Source of the DNA: Acidobacteriota bacterium
GTDB lineage: Bacteria > Acidobacteriota > Terriglobia > Acidiferrales > UBA7541
Reading direction: 5' to 3'
DNA length: 18,175 nt
Assembly (NCBI GenBank): GCA_003224515.1
Contig: QHZC01000008.1
Span: 1 to 18,175, forward strand
The notes under the pieces are model-generated. The model saw only the letters and a list, made by a program, of their open reading frames with translations, did not search any database and had not been told where the DNA came from. The position numbers were made by a program, and so were the translations under genes. This document shows, one piece after another, positions 1 through 6,491 of this stretch. Every line of letters starts with the position of its first letter. The first letter of the stretch is position 1.

Positions 1-59
1 ATTAATCCCGCATGGAATTACACGATATTTTGCAGGAATGAGTAATTCTTGTTGTTCAC

Positions 60-407
60 TTAATTTTTCCGTATCGCCTTTAGTCTCTCGACTTCCGCAG
101 AGATGGTCTCTGCAATTCCACCATGCTCGAGCAACACCTCGTGCGGCACGTCTCGGAGCTTGCTGCCTAATTCTTGTAGTTGCCGTGTGGTTGCCTCCTC
201 GATCATCTGCTGGCTCGAACCCCAATATTCGGGAGGTACCAACGCAGTTTCCGCCGGCGAGATGACGTTCGTCACCCAAAGTTTGGAGCTGTAGCGTCGC
301 GCGGTCGCCGTTGCAAAGCGCAACGCGGAGTCCGAAACAGGCGAGAAATCGGTCGCTACCAGCACATTCTTGAATGCTATTCGTGTTGTGGCACATGTGA
401 GCGTCAT
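60..407 (-). pseudogene. Universal stress protein (UspA family), C-terminally truncated
   Basis: The 115-residue product begins with the UspA signature: a beta strand NVLVATDFSPVSDSALR carrying the conserved ATP-contacting Asp, then an amphipathic helix and the strand KLWVTNVISP. UspA domains are normally about 140-150 residues and end with a G-x2-G-x9-G-(S/T) nucleotide loop. Here the frame stops right after EVERLKAIRKN, so that loop and the last strand are missing. The start at 407 is preferred over the upstream ATG at 431 because GAGGAGG lies 6 bases before it. The gene follows the two-TM protein gene by 43 bases on the same strand, so they are probably co-transcribed. The family identification is firm. 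Whether the short form folds is doubtful, so I call it a remnant. Confidence 0.7.
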
Positions 408-450
408 AGTGGCCTCCTCTTGCCCCGGCAAAGGCCAGAGGACCGGAGCA

Positions 451-732
451 TTAGTTGCTCAATCCGATCCAAGCCCAAACACCGGCCGTCGCCGCGAACA
501 GCAGGCCTGACAGGATGACGAACCCGACAATTACACGCGCCAGGCGGCTCATTTTCCGAATCAGCACATTCTGCTCGGCGGCCATCATGACTTGCTCAGC
601 ACGATTCAAATAGAGCTCGTCATCTTCTCTGGTCGACAAGGCGTTCCCGTAGATTACTAGGACAATCAGAATTGCTGTGACCGCGATCCAAGAAGCAAGC
701 AAGTATTCCAACATTATCGATTCTGGTGCCAT
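451..732 (-). CDS. Small two-TM membrane protein
   Basis: A 93-residue protein with two hydrophobic spans, about residues 8-28 (LEYLLASWIAVTAILIVLVI) and 66-90 (ending GVWAWIGL). A charged, helix-forming linker of about 35 residues (STREDDELYLNRAEQVMMAAEQ) separates them, giving an inner-membrane hairpin. The start at 732 is chosen because GGGAGG precedes it at good spacing. A longer frame to 849 has an N-terminus without protein character. It is the first gene of the minus-strand arm, upstream of the USP fragment and facing the CRP-type palindrome at 890-907. I do not recognise the family. Its setting beside cytochrome c, haemoglobin and USP genes suggests a low-oxygen or redox-stress role, which is inference only. 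Confidence 0.6.
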   Translation of the reverse strand: MAPESIMLEYLLASWIAVTAILIVLVIYGNALSTREDDELYLNRAEQVMMAAEQNVLIRKMSRLARVIVGFVILSGLLFAATAGVWAWIGLSN

Positions 733-889
733 CGTATCCTCCCGTCCAGAAGTGGCCGTCACGCTCTTGCTTCGGCCTGGGTGCGATTGTTGAGCAGCAC
801 ACAATTGTGGTCTGTGAAGAGCCGTACGCTCCCGTGTGCGCCAAATCACAAGTCACCGCGAGCTTTGGGCTCGGGCGGCCTGAAATGGC

Positions 890-907
890 TTGTGACCTAG
901 ATCACAA
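890..907. promoter_or_regulatory. CRP/FNR-type operator palindrome
   Basis: TTGTGACCTAGATCACAA is an 18-base dyad matching the CRP consensus TGTGA-N6-TCACA in both half sites. Only one central base pair breaks the symmetry. It lies in the divergent intergenic region between the 93-residue membrane protein gene (start 732) and the cytochrome c gene (start 1007), so it could serve both arms. The regulator encoded at 2497-3213 carries the recognition helix expected to read this sequence. No convincing -10 or -35 elements could be placed relative to it. Confidence 0.7.
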
Positions 908-1006
908 TCGATGCCGTCCCTGGTCACCGCGCATCTCCTGAGAAGGGACTGAAGATGACAGTGGGGTGCAGTAAACGAATTTCTTCAATTGGCATAGAGG
1001 AGGCAC

Positions 1007-1406
1007 ATGATGCGTCACGCACCGTATGGCGGTTTGCTTGTGGCTGTTTTCGCAATTTGCATAGCCCGCGCGGCGGCGTCGCCGACTGTAGACGAGACGC
1101 TTCCGCCCAATTACGTACCGTCCGGCAAGCTGATGTACCAACAGCACTGCGCCACCTGCCATGGTATCGATTCCAAGGGCACAGGGCCTCTCGCCTCGTT
1201 ACTGAAAACGCCGCCTTCGGACCTGACATCATTGGCCAGGCGTCACAGCGGAACTTGAATTTGGACCGGGTCCTACGGCGCACGGTTCCTCGGAGATGCC
1301 CGCTTGGGGTCCGATCTTCCGGTATTACGACAAGCAGAACGAAAGAGCGGTGCAGCAGCGGATCAGGAATCTGTGCAACTATCTGGCATCTTTGCAGGAG
1401 CAATAG
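1007..1406 (+). pseudogene. c-type cytochrome, frameshifted with internal loss
   Basis: The frame starts at ATG 1007 (a second ATG follows at 1010) behind AGAGGAGG at 996-1003. It has a signal peptide (GGLLVAVFAICIARAAA), then the haem c motif CATCH at residues 48-52, and ends at TGA 1256-1258 after ARRHSGT. From 1257 another frame continues to TAG 1404-1406 and reads FGPGPTAHGSSEMPAWGP, the distal half of a monohaem cytochrome c with the axial Met in SSEMP. The two halves clearly belong together. The join lacks the dozen or so residues I would expect between them from the family, so a small deletion, not just a one-base slip, is likely. An intact protein would be a periplasmic electron carrier of about 140 residues. 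It is the first gene of the plus-strand arm. Confidence 0.8.
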
Positions 1407-1430
1407 CGGCGATCTAGAGAGAGTGCGGGA

Positions 1431-1688
1431 ATGCGCACAAAGAGATCTCAATTTGCCACAGCAAGCCTTTTGGCAGTTGCTTCGCTTTCGGTCGTGTGCA
1501 TGGATGCGGTTGCTGATAGGCCTTTCAGCCAGCGAGGGCAGGAAAAGGTGACGGCTTCCGCTGAGCGCACAAAGGTCGCAGAAGGGGAGTATGCGGTGTT
1601 GGAAGGGGCGAACCGCGGCGGTGTCGGTCCTTTTGGAGAAGAGGTCTGTCTGCCTCGCTTCATTGATGCAGGAGGATCCAATGATTGA
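1431..1688 (+). CDS. Small exported protein of unknown family
   Basis: An 85-residue frame with an N-terminal signal peptide: a basic n-region MRTKRSQ, a hydrophobic core SLLAVASLSVV and a likely cleavage near AVA-D. The rest is short and polar with no family I recognise. The stretch GGVGPFGEEV looks conserved in style, while the tail CLPRFIDAGGSND does not, so the gene may have been cut short near residue 72. The ribosome site is weak (GAGAGAG about ten bases upstream). The TGA overlaps the globin start at 1681 by 8 bases, implying translational coupling in the cytochrome-globin operon. A truncated remnant is an equally good reading. Confidence 0.45.
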   Translation: MRTKRSQFATASLLAVASLSVVCMDAVADRPFSQRGQEKVTASAERTKVAEGEYAVLEGANRGGVGPFGEEVCLPRFIDAGGSND

Positions 1689-2029
1689 TGATCTATATGA
1701 CCTCATCGGTGGAAGGCGCACCATCTGGGCTGCCACGGAATCCTTCTACGAAAAAATCTTGGCAGATGATAGCCTCCGCCACTTCTTCAAACGCACCGAT
1801 ATGGCGCACCTCCGCTCCCGGCAGAGTATGTTCATTTCCATGCTCCTCGGTGGACGAGTTGTGTATACAGGCAAAGATATTCATGGCACTCATGCGTGGG
1901 CGCGAAACCACGGGCTGAACGACGCGCACTTCGATACGTTTCTCAAACACTTTCGCGCAGCTCTGGAAGAAGGTGGAGAAAGTCATCAAACTTCTGGAAA
2001 GTAGACGAAACGCTGTCCTGAATCCCTGA
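1681..2029 (+). pseudogene. Group 1 truncated haemoglobin (trHbN type), 3' frameshift
   Basis: ATG 1681 follows AGGAGG with good spacing. The protein MIDDLYDLIGG begins as trHb group 1. The B helix carries Phe22-Tyr23 (ATESFYEKIL), the E helix reads RSRQSMFISMLLGG, and the probable proximal haem histidine is His71 in GTHAWARNHGL, followed by NDAHFDTFLKHF. The frame ends at TAG 2002-2004 with an untypical tail. The next frame reads KKVEKVIKLLESRRNAVLNP and stops at TGA 2027-2029, which looks like the proper terminal helix. The linker between the G and H helices is also short, so a few codons plus one base appear lost near 1965-1975. The haem pocket residues are upstream of the break, so partial function is possible. 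The family role is NO dioxygenation or O2/NO binding. Confidence 0.82.
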
Positions 2030-2496
2030 GATTGATTCCGGAAGACCTCGTTAAGGTGGATACTGATTGGATTGGCCGTGGGCGCGGCAACACGACTTTA
2101 TTACGTGCAAGAAATGCGGGCGCTCTTCGTCCTTCTCGGAACGGCGGTTGCAGGGCTGAGGCTTGAGCCAGCGATGCGAGACTTATGCAACGTAAAGTCA
2201 CACGTTCGAACAGCATGGAAATGTTTCGAAGAACGGTCTGTAACTGAATATCTCAGGTGTCTGGTGACGATGCGACGTTCGTGTGATTCGGTGTAACCGA
2301 CAACGTCAATTACGAGTGATTGGACAAGAGGCAGCGAGCCGAAGCGCTTCACTTCACGCCCGCCCGCTGCCTCTTAGTGAAGGGCGATGAGCGATGATCA
2401 AGGTGTGACCCAGACGCAGATTCGTTCGGATCCGTCGTCCTGGACGTGACCTCTGTTATCGTCGTCCCTCGTCCTTCGATCTCTTACTTCCCAGGC
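2030..2496. other. 467-base intergenic region between convergent genes
   Basis: No gene could be supported here on either strand. A short plus-strand stretch around 2085-2150 reads HDFITCKKCGRSSSF, a zinc-ribbon-like CxxC pattern, but it has no start and stops soon afterwards. It may be a scrap of a gene. The strongest structure is the long inverted repeat at 2326-2375, listed separately. The rest shows no recognisable motif. Confidence 0.5.
2326..2375. terminator. Long hairpin between convergent genes, possible bidirectional terminator
   Basis: AAGAGGCAGCG (2326-2336) pairs perfectly with CGCTGCCTCTT (2365-2375), an 11-bp stem closing a 28-base loop. The loop contains its own palindrome GAAGCGCTTC at 2341-2350. 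The structure lies between the convergent globin and CRP/FNR regulator genes, where a two-way terminator is expected. No T-run follows on either strand, so intrinsic termination would be weak. A cruciform or protein site is an alternative. Confidence 0.45.
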
Positions 2497-3213
2497 CTAA
2501 ACGGTCACAAACTCCTCCAGGGCTTCGCGGTCGCCGATCACCAGGGTCGAGCCGCGAAGCTCGACTAGGTGCTGGCTCTTGAATTCACTCAGCGTGCGCG
2601 TGACCGTCTCGCGCGTAGTGCCGATGAATTCGGCAATCTCTTCGTGCGTCAGCGGCAGCTTGACGCGAGTTCCCTCTTTCGTGTGTTGCCCTGTCGTGGC
2701 GAAGTCTAGAAGGAGCTTGGCCAATTTTTCCGGTGCAGAAGTAGAAAGACCCAGATTGCGGAGCTGCTCACATGCAACCTGATACTGCCCGCCGAGCTGG
2801 CTGGCGATGATCGGATAGGCCTCAGGGTGCTTGGAAAGAAAGCGCAAGAAAGCGTCGCGCGGGATGAATGCCACTTGGCAGGGCCGCAGCGTCTCCGCCG
2901 TAACTTCGTGGGGCGTTCCTGAAAGCGCTGAGACCAACCCGAGTACTTCGCCGGGCCTGGTGATGCGTAGAATCAACTTTTGTCCTTCGATAGAGCTGAT
3001 GGAGAGCTTTACCTCCCCTTCGCACAGCAGATAGATTCCTCGAGCGTTTTGCTTCTCGATAAAAAGGACCGCTCCTGCAGGGTAGGCGGACGTAAACTTG
3101 ATCGAGTTAAGGTCCTTCACTGCCGCAGGCGGCAATTGGCAGAAAAACCCTTCGCCACGAAGCTTGCAGTTTTGACAATCATCGTTCAGCTCAAAGCCAT
3201 AAGGACCCTTCAT
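2497..3213 (-). CDS. CRP/FNR-family regulator with FNR-like cysteines
   Basis: A 238-residue regulator of full family length. The start at 3213 is chosen because AAGGAG lies 6 bases upstream. An in-frame ATG at 3231 is possible but has a poor site. Order: an N-terminal cysteine cluster C-x2-C-x8-C (DDCQNCKLRGEGFFCQLP), a cyclic-nucleotide-binding-type beta roll (PAGAVLFIEKQNARGIYLLCEGEVKL), a dimer helix, then the winged HTH (LTHEEIAEFIGTTRETVTRTL). A fourth cysteine in ETLRPCQVAFIP aligns with Cys122 of E. coli FNR, so four potential 4Fe-4S ligands exist. The helix GTTRETVTR matches CRP (RETVGR), with Arg-Glu-x3-Arg that reads TGTGA, not the FNR pattern that reads TTGAT. A matching palindrome is at 890-907. 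It is probably an oxygen- or NO-sensing transcription factor for the neighbouring stress genes. Confidence 0.88.
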   Translation of the reverse strand: MKGPYGFELNDDCQNCKLRGEGFFCQLPPAAVKDLNSIKFTSAYPAGAVLFIEKQNARGIYLLCEGEVKLSISSIEGQKLILRITRPGEVLGLVSALSGTPHEVTAETLRPCQVAFIPRDAFLRFLSKHPEAYPIIASQLGGQYQVACEQLRNLGLSTSAPEKLAKLLLDFATTGQHTKEGTRVKLPLTHEEIAEFIGTTRETVTRTLSEFKSQHLVELRGSTLVIGDREALEEFVTV

Positions 3214-3399
3214 TTGTCGCTCCTTTTCCATTTCCGTTATTCGAACAGCTAGTCTTGGCTTCCTCGACGAAGTACTTTGTCAGCGGCGTGTCCGCTTTGA
3301 ACTGAGCATGGGTTTGCCGATAAATCTCAGCCAAAACTTCCCTTCCTTCAGAGTCGATATAAGTGACGCCGCGGAGATCCCTTCAAGCTTGATGCTCAT
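3191..3399 (-). pseudogene. Small hypothetical gene upstream of the CRP/FNR gene, frameshifted
   Basis: ATG at 3399, with AGGA about 9 bases upstream, reads MSIKLEGIS. Protein-like sequence then continues in another frame as VTYIDSEGREVLAEIYRQT, then HAQFKADTPLTKYFVEEAKT, down to TGA 3191-3193. Removing two bases from the GCGGC stretch near 3369-3373 restores one frame of about 68 codons. The region is an odd length (209 bases), which fits a 2-base insertion. Its 3' end overlaps the start of the regulator gene by 23 bases, which suggests coupled translation when intact. I do not recognise the family. No plausible start codon lies in the second frame, so a frameshift is the simplest explanation. 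Confidence 0.5.
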
Positions 3400-3561
3400 G
3401 GTCTTCGTTCCTGATCTTCAACACGTAAACCTATGTGGCAATCGAGGAACCAAAGTGAAAGCCGTCACTCGCCCCGGAGCCAATCAGAACAAAACAAGCT
3501 AGTTATCTCTGCCAGCAGGGCTCGCCTGCGGGATCGTGCTAGGAGGGTGACGAAGTGACAA

Positions 3562-3577
3562 AGACGATTAGTCGTCT
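3562..3577 (-). terminator. Weak hairpin downstream of the sigma-54 activator gene
   Basis: Read on the minus strand, AGACGA-CTAA-TCGTCT forms a 6-bp stem with a 4-base loop, 6 bases after the TAG of the sigma-54 activator gene and followed by TTTG. This could be a weak intrinsic terminator. The stem is short and the T-run is poor. Confidence 0.3.
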
Positions 3578-3583
3578 CAGAGA

Positions 3584-5335
3584 CTAGATATAGTCTTTGC
3601 GTTTGATTCCCAGTTTCTTCAGCTTGGAATTCAGGGTGGTGCGCTTTACCCCCAGGCGGGCGGCCGCACCGCCCGGCCCTCCGATCATGCCTTTGGCCTC
3701 GCGCAAGACCCGCACGATATGCTCGCGCTCGGCGGATTCGAGGCTTATATCGTGCTGTTGCGTGACTGTTTCCTCTGGAAGCTGGAGTTCGGAAAGGGGC
3801 GCGCGCAAGACGGGCCCCTTGGAAAGTATTACGCAACGCTCGAGGAAGTTTTCGAGTTCGCGGATATTCCCCGGCCACTCCCACCTGGTCAGCGCCGCCA
3901 TAACCTCTGGTGGAATGGACCCTATTTGCTTATCCATCCGGCGGGCGTGCTTTGCGACGAAATAACGGACGAGCAAAGGGATGTCTTCGCGGCGCTCCCG
4001 CAAAGGCGGGATGGAGATGGGAAAGACACGCAATCGGTAGTAAAGATCGCTTCGAAACTCCCGATCCCCCACCATCTTTTCGAGATTACGGTTCGTGGCA
4101 GCCACCAAGCGGATGTCAACGGGGATGGTGCGGGTTGCGCCGAGTTCCAAAGGTAAGTCCCCGACTTCATCGAGAAATAACGTGCCCTGATGGGCTAGTT
4201 CGAGTCGTCCTATTTTCTGGGAAATGGCTCCCGTGAAAGCGCCTTTCTCATGCCCGAAAAGCTCGCTCTCAAGCAGCCCAGTCGGAATCGCCGCGCAATT
4301 TAGTTTCACGAGCGTCCGTGCGTGTCGTGGGCTTAGTTGGTGGATTGCCCGAGCGATGAGATCTTTCCCTGTACCGGTCTCTCCGAGAAGGAGCACCGTC
4401 GCATCTTGCTCAGCAACCGTTTCAACTTGCTTCAAGACCCGTTTCAGCGCGACGCTCTCCCCGATAATGTCTTCAAACCTGTGCTCGGTATTAAGTTCCT
4501 CTTCGAGATAGCGCTTTTCTCGTTCCTTCCGTGCTAACTCCTCTTCGGCCCGCTTCTTCTCTGAAAGATCGCGAATTACGCTGAGCACAAATTTGCCGCC
4601 GGCCGTCCTCACTGGACTGAGCATGATGTCCACGGGAAACTCAGTGCCGTCTTTACGCCGCCCATAAAGCTCGAATCCGGCACCCATCGGCCGTGTTCGA
4701 GGTTCGGTATGGTATTCATTCCGACGGCCGATGTGTCCTCTTCGGAATCGTTCCGGTATCAGACTTTCCACCGGCTGGCCAATCAGTTCGGCTCGGTCAT
4801 AACCGAAAAAGCTTTGAACTTGGGCGTTGAGTTCGGCGATCTTTCCCTCACTATCACTCACGATGATGGCATCGGGCGAGAACTCGAACAGTGATCGAAA
4901 GCGTTCTTCACTCAGTCGCATGGCCTCTTCCGTCTGCTTGCTGTGGGTAATATCGCGAATCACGGTCAGCACAACCTGACCCTCCGGCGTATCGACCGGG
5001 CCGAGCATTATGTCCACCGGAAACTCAGTGCCGTCCTTACGTCGGCCGTAAAGCTCTAGACCTGCGCCCATTGGTCTCATCCGAAGCTGTTCATTGAAGT
5101 GGCTGCGGTGCTGGGGATGTACGTCGCGGAATCGTTCAGGAATCAGAATTTCGACCCGTTTGCCTATGAGTTCCGCACAACCATACCCAAAAAGGCGCTC
5201 CACCTGGGGGTTGGCGTGGTTAATACTTCCACGGGCGTCGACCACCAGGATGGCATCCGGAGAGGCGACGAAGAGCCTCTCGAAAATTGTCTCCGTCTGT
5301 GCTGGCGGAATTTTTTGGAACGAGAGTTCAACCAT
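3584..5335 (-). CDS. Sigma-54-dependent transcriptional activator, PAS-PAS-AAA+-Fis, internal deletion
   Basis: The 583-residue protein holds PAS1 (about 15-130) and PAS2 (about 146-260), which are near copies of each other. A coiled linker (260-285) leads to the RpoN-activator AAA+ domain with Walker A GETGTGKD (318-325), the sigma-54 contact loop GAFTGA (365-370), Walker B LFLDE (386-390), DLYYRLRVFPI and the GNIRELEN sensor II region. A Fis-type HTH (GGAAARLGVKRTTLNSKLKK) closes the protein. Compared with NtrC-type proteins, 16 residues are missing in frame between PLEL398 and G399 (base junction 4141/4142). That stretch is the normally invariant QxxLLRVLQ segment between Walker B and sensor I. 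There is no receiver domain, so input comes from the PAS domains, which may bind haem or flavin; no ligand residues could be assigned. Losing the segment probably abolishes ATPase or remodelling activity. Confidence 0.85.
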   Translation of the reverse strand: MVELSFQKIPPAQTETIFERLFVASPDAILVVDARGSINHANPQVERLFGYGCAELIGKRVEILIPERFRDVHPQHRSHFNEQLRMRPMGAGLELYGRRKDGTEFPVDIMLGPVDTPEGQVVLTVIRDITHSKQTEEAMRLSEERFRSLFEFSPDAIIVSDSEGKIAELNAQVQSFFGYDRAELIGQPVESLIPERFRRGHIGRRNEYHTEPRTRPMGAGFELYGRRKDGTEFPVDIMLSPVRTAGGKFVLSVIRDLSEKKRAEEELARKEREKRYLEEELNTEHRFEDIIGESVALKRVLKQVETVAEQDATVLLLGETGTGKDLIARAIHQLSPRHARTLVKLNCAAIPTGLLESELFGHEKGAFTGAISQKIGRLELAHQGTLFLDEVGDLPLELGATRTIPVDIRLVAATNRNLEKMVGDREFRSDLYYRLRVFPISIPPLRERREDIPLLVRYFVAKHARRMDKQIGSIPPEVMAALTRWEWPGNIRELENFLERCVILSKGPVLRAPLSELQLPEETVTQQHDISLESAEREHIVRVLREAKGMIGGPGGAAARLGVKRTTLNSKLKKLGIKRKDYI

Positions 5336-5600
5336 GCTTATTGATCCAAATCGGGATGTTTTTCTGGAGGTCGAGGGGAATTGTAGGCGACTCTAGCCAT
5401 ATGTGGCTTGAATGCGGCTTTCTCAATCCAAGTTAGTACAGGAAATCCGGTAGGTCAATCCATGCCGAGCATCAAAAATCTGCGTGCTTGTCTCGATGAC
5501 ACTTGGCGCATGAGAGCCAACGTCCATGTGTGCTCGAGGTCACAGCAATGATCTCTGGAATGCTTCAGACTGCCAGTCTGACAAGCCGTGGAGGTTCCCG

Positions 5601-5868
5601 ATGTCAGATGTTCGCAAATTGCTTGAGACGTTGAAAGCTGAGCTCGACTTTGTGAATCGGGGAGGTTATCGCAAAGCTTCGTGGCGACCGCAGTTCATTT
5701 TCGAAGATTCGCCTACTTGCTTGATCGCCGTGGAGGTCAGAAGTCTTGCTCCGAATGCGTCTTGGCGCCATTCGTGCCGATCGACAAGAGCGGGAGTAAG
5801 GTCCCCTGAACGACCAAGGCGAAACGGTTGATTCCCTATACCGTTTGGCGAACTACAGGCGTGAATGA
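5601..5868 (+). pseudogene. Conserved hypothetical protein gene, broken by frameshifts
   Basis: ATG 5601 follows GGAGG (5590-5594) and reads MSDVRKLLETLKAELDFVNR, then WRPQFIFEDSPTCL. The frame then becomes junk. Protein-like sequence resumes in other frames as SCSECVLAPFVPIDKSGSKV (about 5738-5800) and LNDQGETVDSLYRLANYRRE, ending at TGA 5866-5868. I recall acidobacterial hypothetical proteins with this order, in which EDSPTCLNF, CSECVLMxFVP and PCRHIPLNxxGETVDS form one cysteine-rich protein; I cannot check that here. On that model about 16 bases between KVP and LND are lost across a CCCTG repeat, and another piece is lost after TCL. The cysteines suggest a metal-binding protein. The function is unknown. 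Confidence 0.6.
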
Positions 5869-5891
5869 TCGCGGAATTGGGTATTGCTGGC

Positions 5892-5930
5892 TAGGACCAA
5901 TTGGCCCGCGTTAGGACCACTTTAGGACTA
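5892..5930 (+). repeat. Three direct repeats TAGGACYA
   Basis: TAGGACCA occurs at 5892-5899 and 5912-5919, and TAGGACTA at 5923-5930. The start-to-start spacings are 20 and 11 bases, about two turns and one turn of the helix, so all copies face the same side. This is typical of direct-repeat operators for response regulators. No intact gene begins just downstream; the nearest on the plus strand starts at 6492. Confidence 0.5.
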
Positions 5931-6049
5931 AAACGGTGCTTTTCAGGCTCGGATTCAGGTCGCCTGGCCGTGTAAGGGCAATCGAGTCATCAGGACTTAT
6001 GGAGTGGGCGATGGGAATCGAAATCATCGCCGCGTGGTTTTTCAAGGAC

Positions 6050-6255
6050 TTACGCTGCAGGGCTCGGACTGATTTGGAAGGACTTGGTAGTCTCTGGAAC
6101 CCTTACTGCCGCCTCGATGTCGCCTTGCTTCCCTAGAATATTTCTCACAACTTTGCGATTTGCTTCGCGTACTGCTCTGGGTACCGCCTGCGTGTAGATA
6201 TTCATCGTTGTTCGGATGTCCGCGATAGAGTTCCGAAGACCGTTATCCCGCTCGT
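6050..6255 (-). pseudogene. Tyrosine recombinase (phage integrase family), C-terminal fragment
   Basis: The minus strand reads NSIADIRTTMNIYTQAVPRA, then VREANRKVVRNILGKQGDIE, and ends at TAA 6050-6052. This is the end of a phage-integrase-type tyrosine recombinase: the DIRTTMNIYTQAV segment carries the nucleophilic tyrosine (Tyr in NIYTQ). The preceding LGH box and the upstream catalytic Arg and His regions are absent, and an in-frame TAG occurs just upstream of the fragment near 6257. Only about 65 codons remain, with no start. It marks a former integrative element. The 3' half of a tRNA-Pro at 12234-12275 is a candidate partner scar. Confidence 0.68.
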
Positions 6256-6434
6256 TCTAGCCAGATTTCGCCGGTCAAACCCATTCGGGGGATCAAGATC
6301 ACAGTTTCCGATAATGCAGAGCATTTTTAGCTTGAATGCTGTATCGAAAGCGCGCAATCCCACAGTGCTCGTGTACGCATCTTGCCTACTCGCGCTTCCG
6401 ATACAGCACTAAGACTTTTCGGGACATGGCCAGC

Positions 6435-6464
6435 CAGACACAGCGTTTGGAAGCGGTCTATAAT
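6435..6464 (+). promoter_or_regulatory. Sigma-70-type promoter for the haem-motif exported protein
   Basis: There is a perfect -10 TATAAT at 6459-6464, with CAGACA (4 of 6 to TTGACA) at 6435-6440 and an 18-base spacer. Transcription would begin near 6471, leaving a 20-base leader with AGAGG at 6480-6484 before GTG 6492. This supports that start over the upstream ATGs at 6336 and 6426. Confidence 0.5.
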
Positions 6465-6491
6465 TGCTTAGCTCTTGTCAGAGGTACTGTT

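Noticed and set aside
800..809. Palindrome CACAATTGTG
   Set aside because: The half sites are in the wrong order and spacing for CRP/FNR, and short AT-centred palindromes of this size are common.
924..1736. 270-codon open frame on the minus strand
   Set aside because: It overlaps the cytochrome c, exported protein and globin start, which have better evidence. Its composition is typical of a shadow.
5936..6136. 66-codon open frame on the plus strand
   Set aside because: It has no ribosome site or domain, and it overlaps the integrase fragment on the other strand, which has clear homology.
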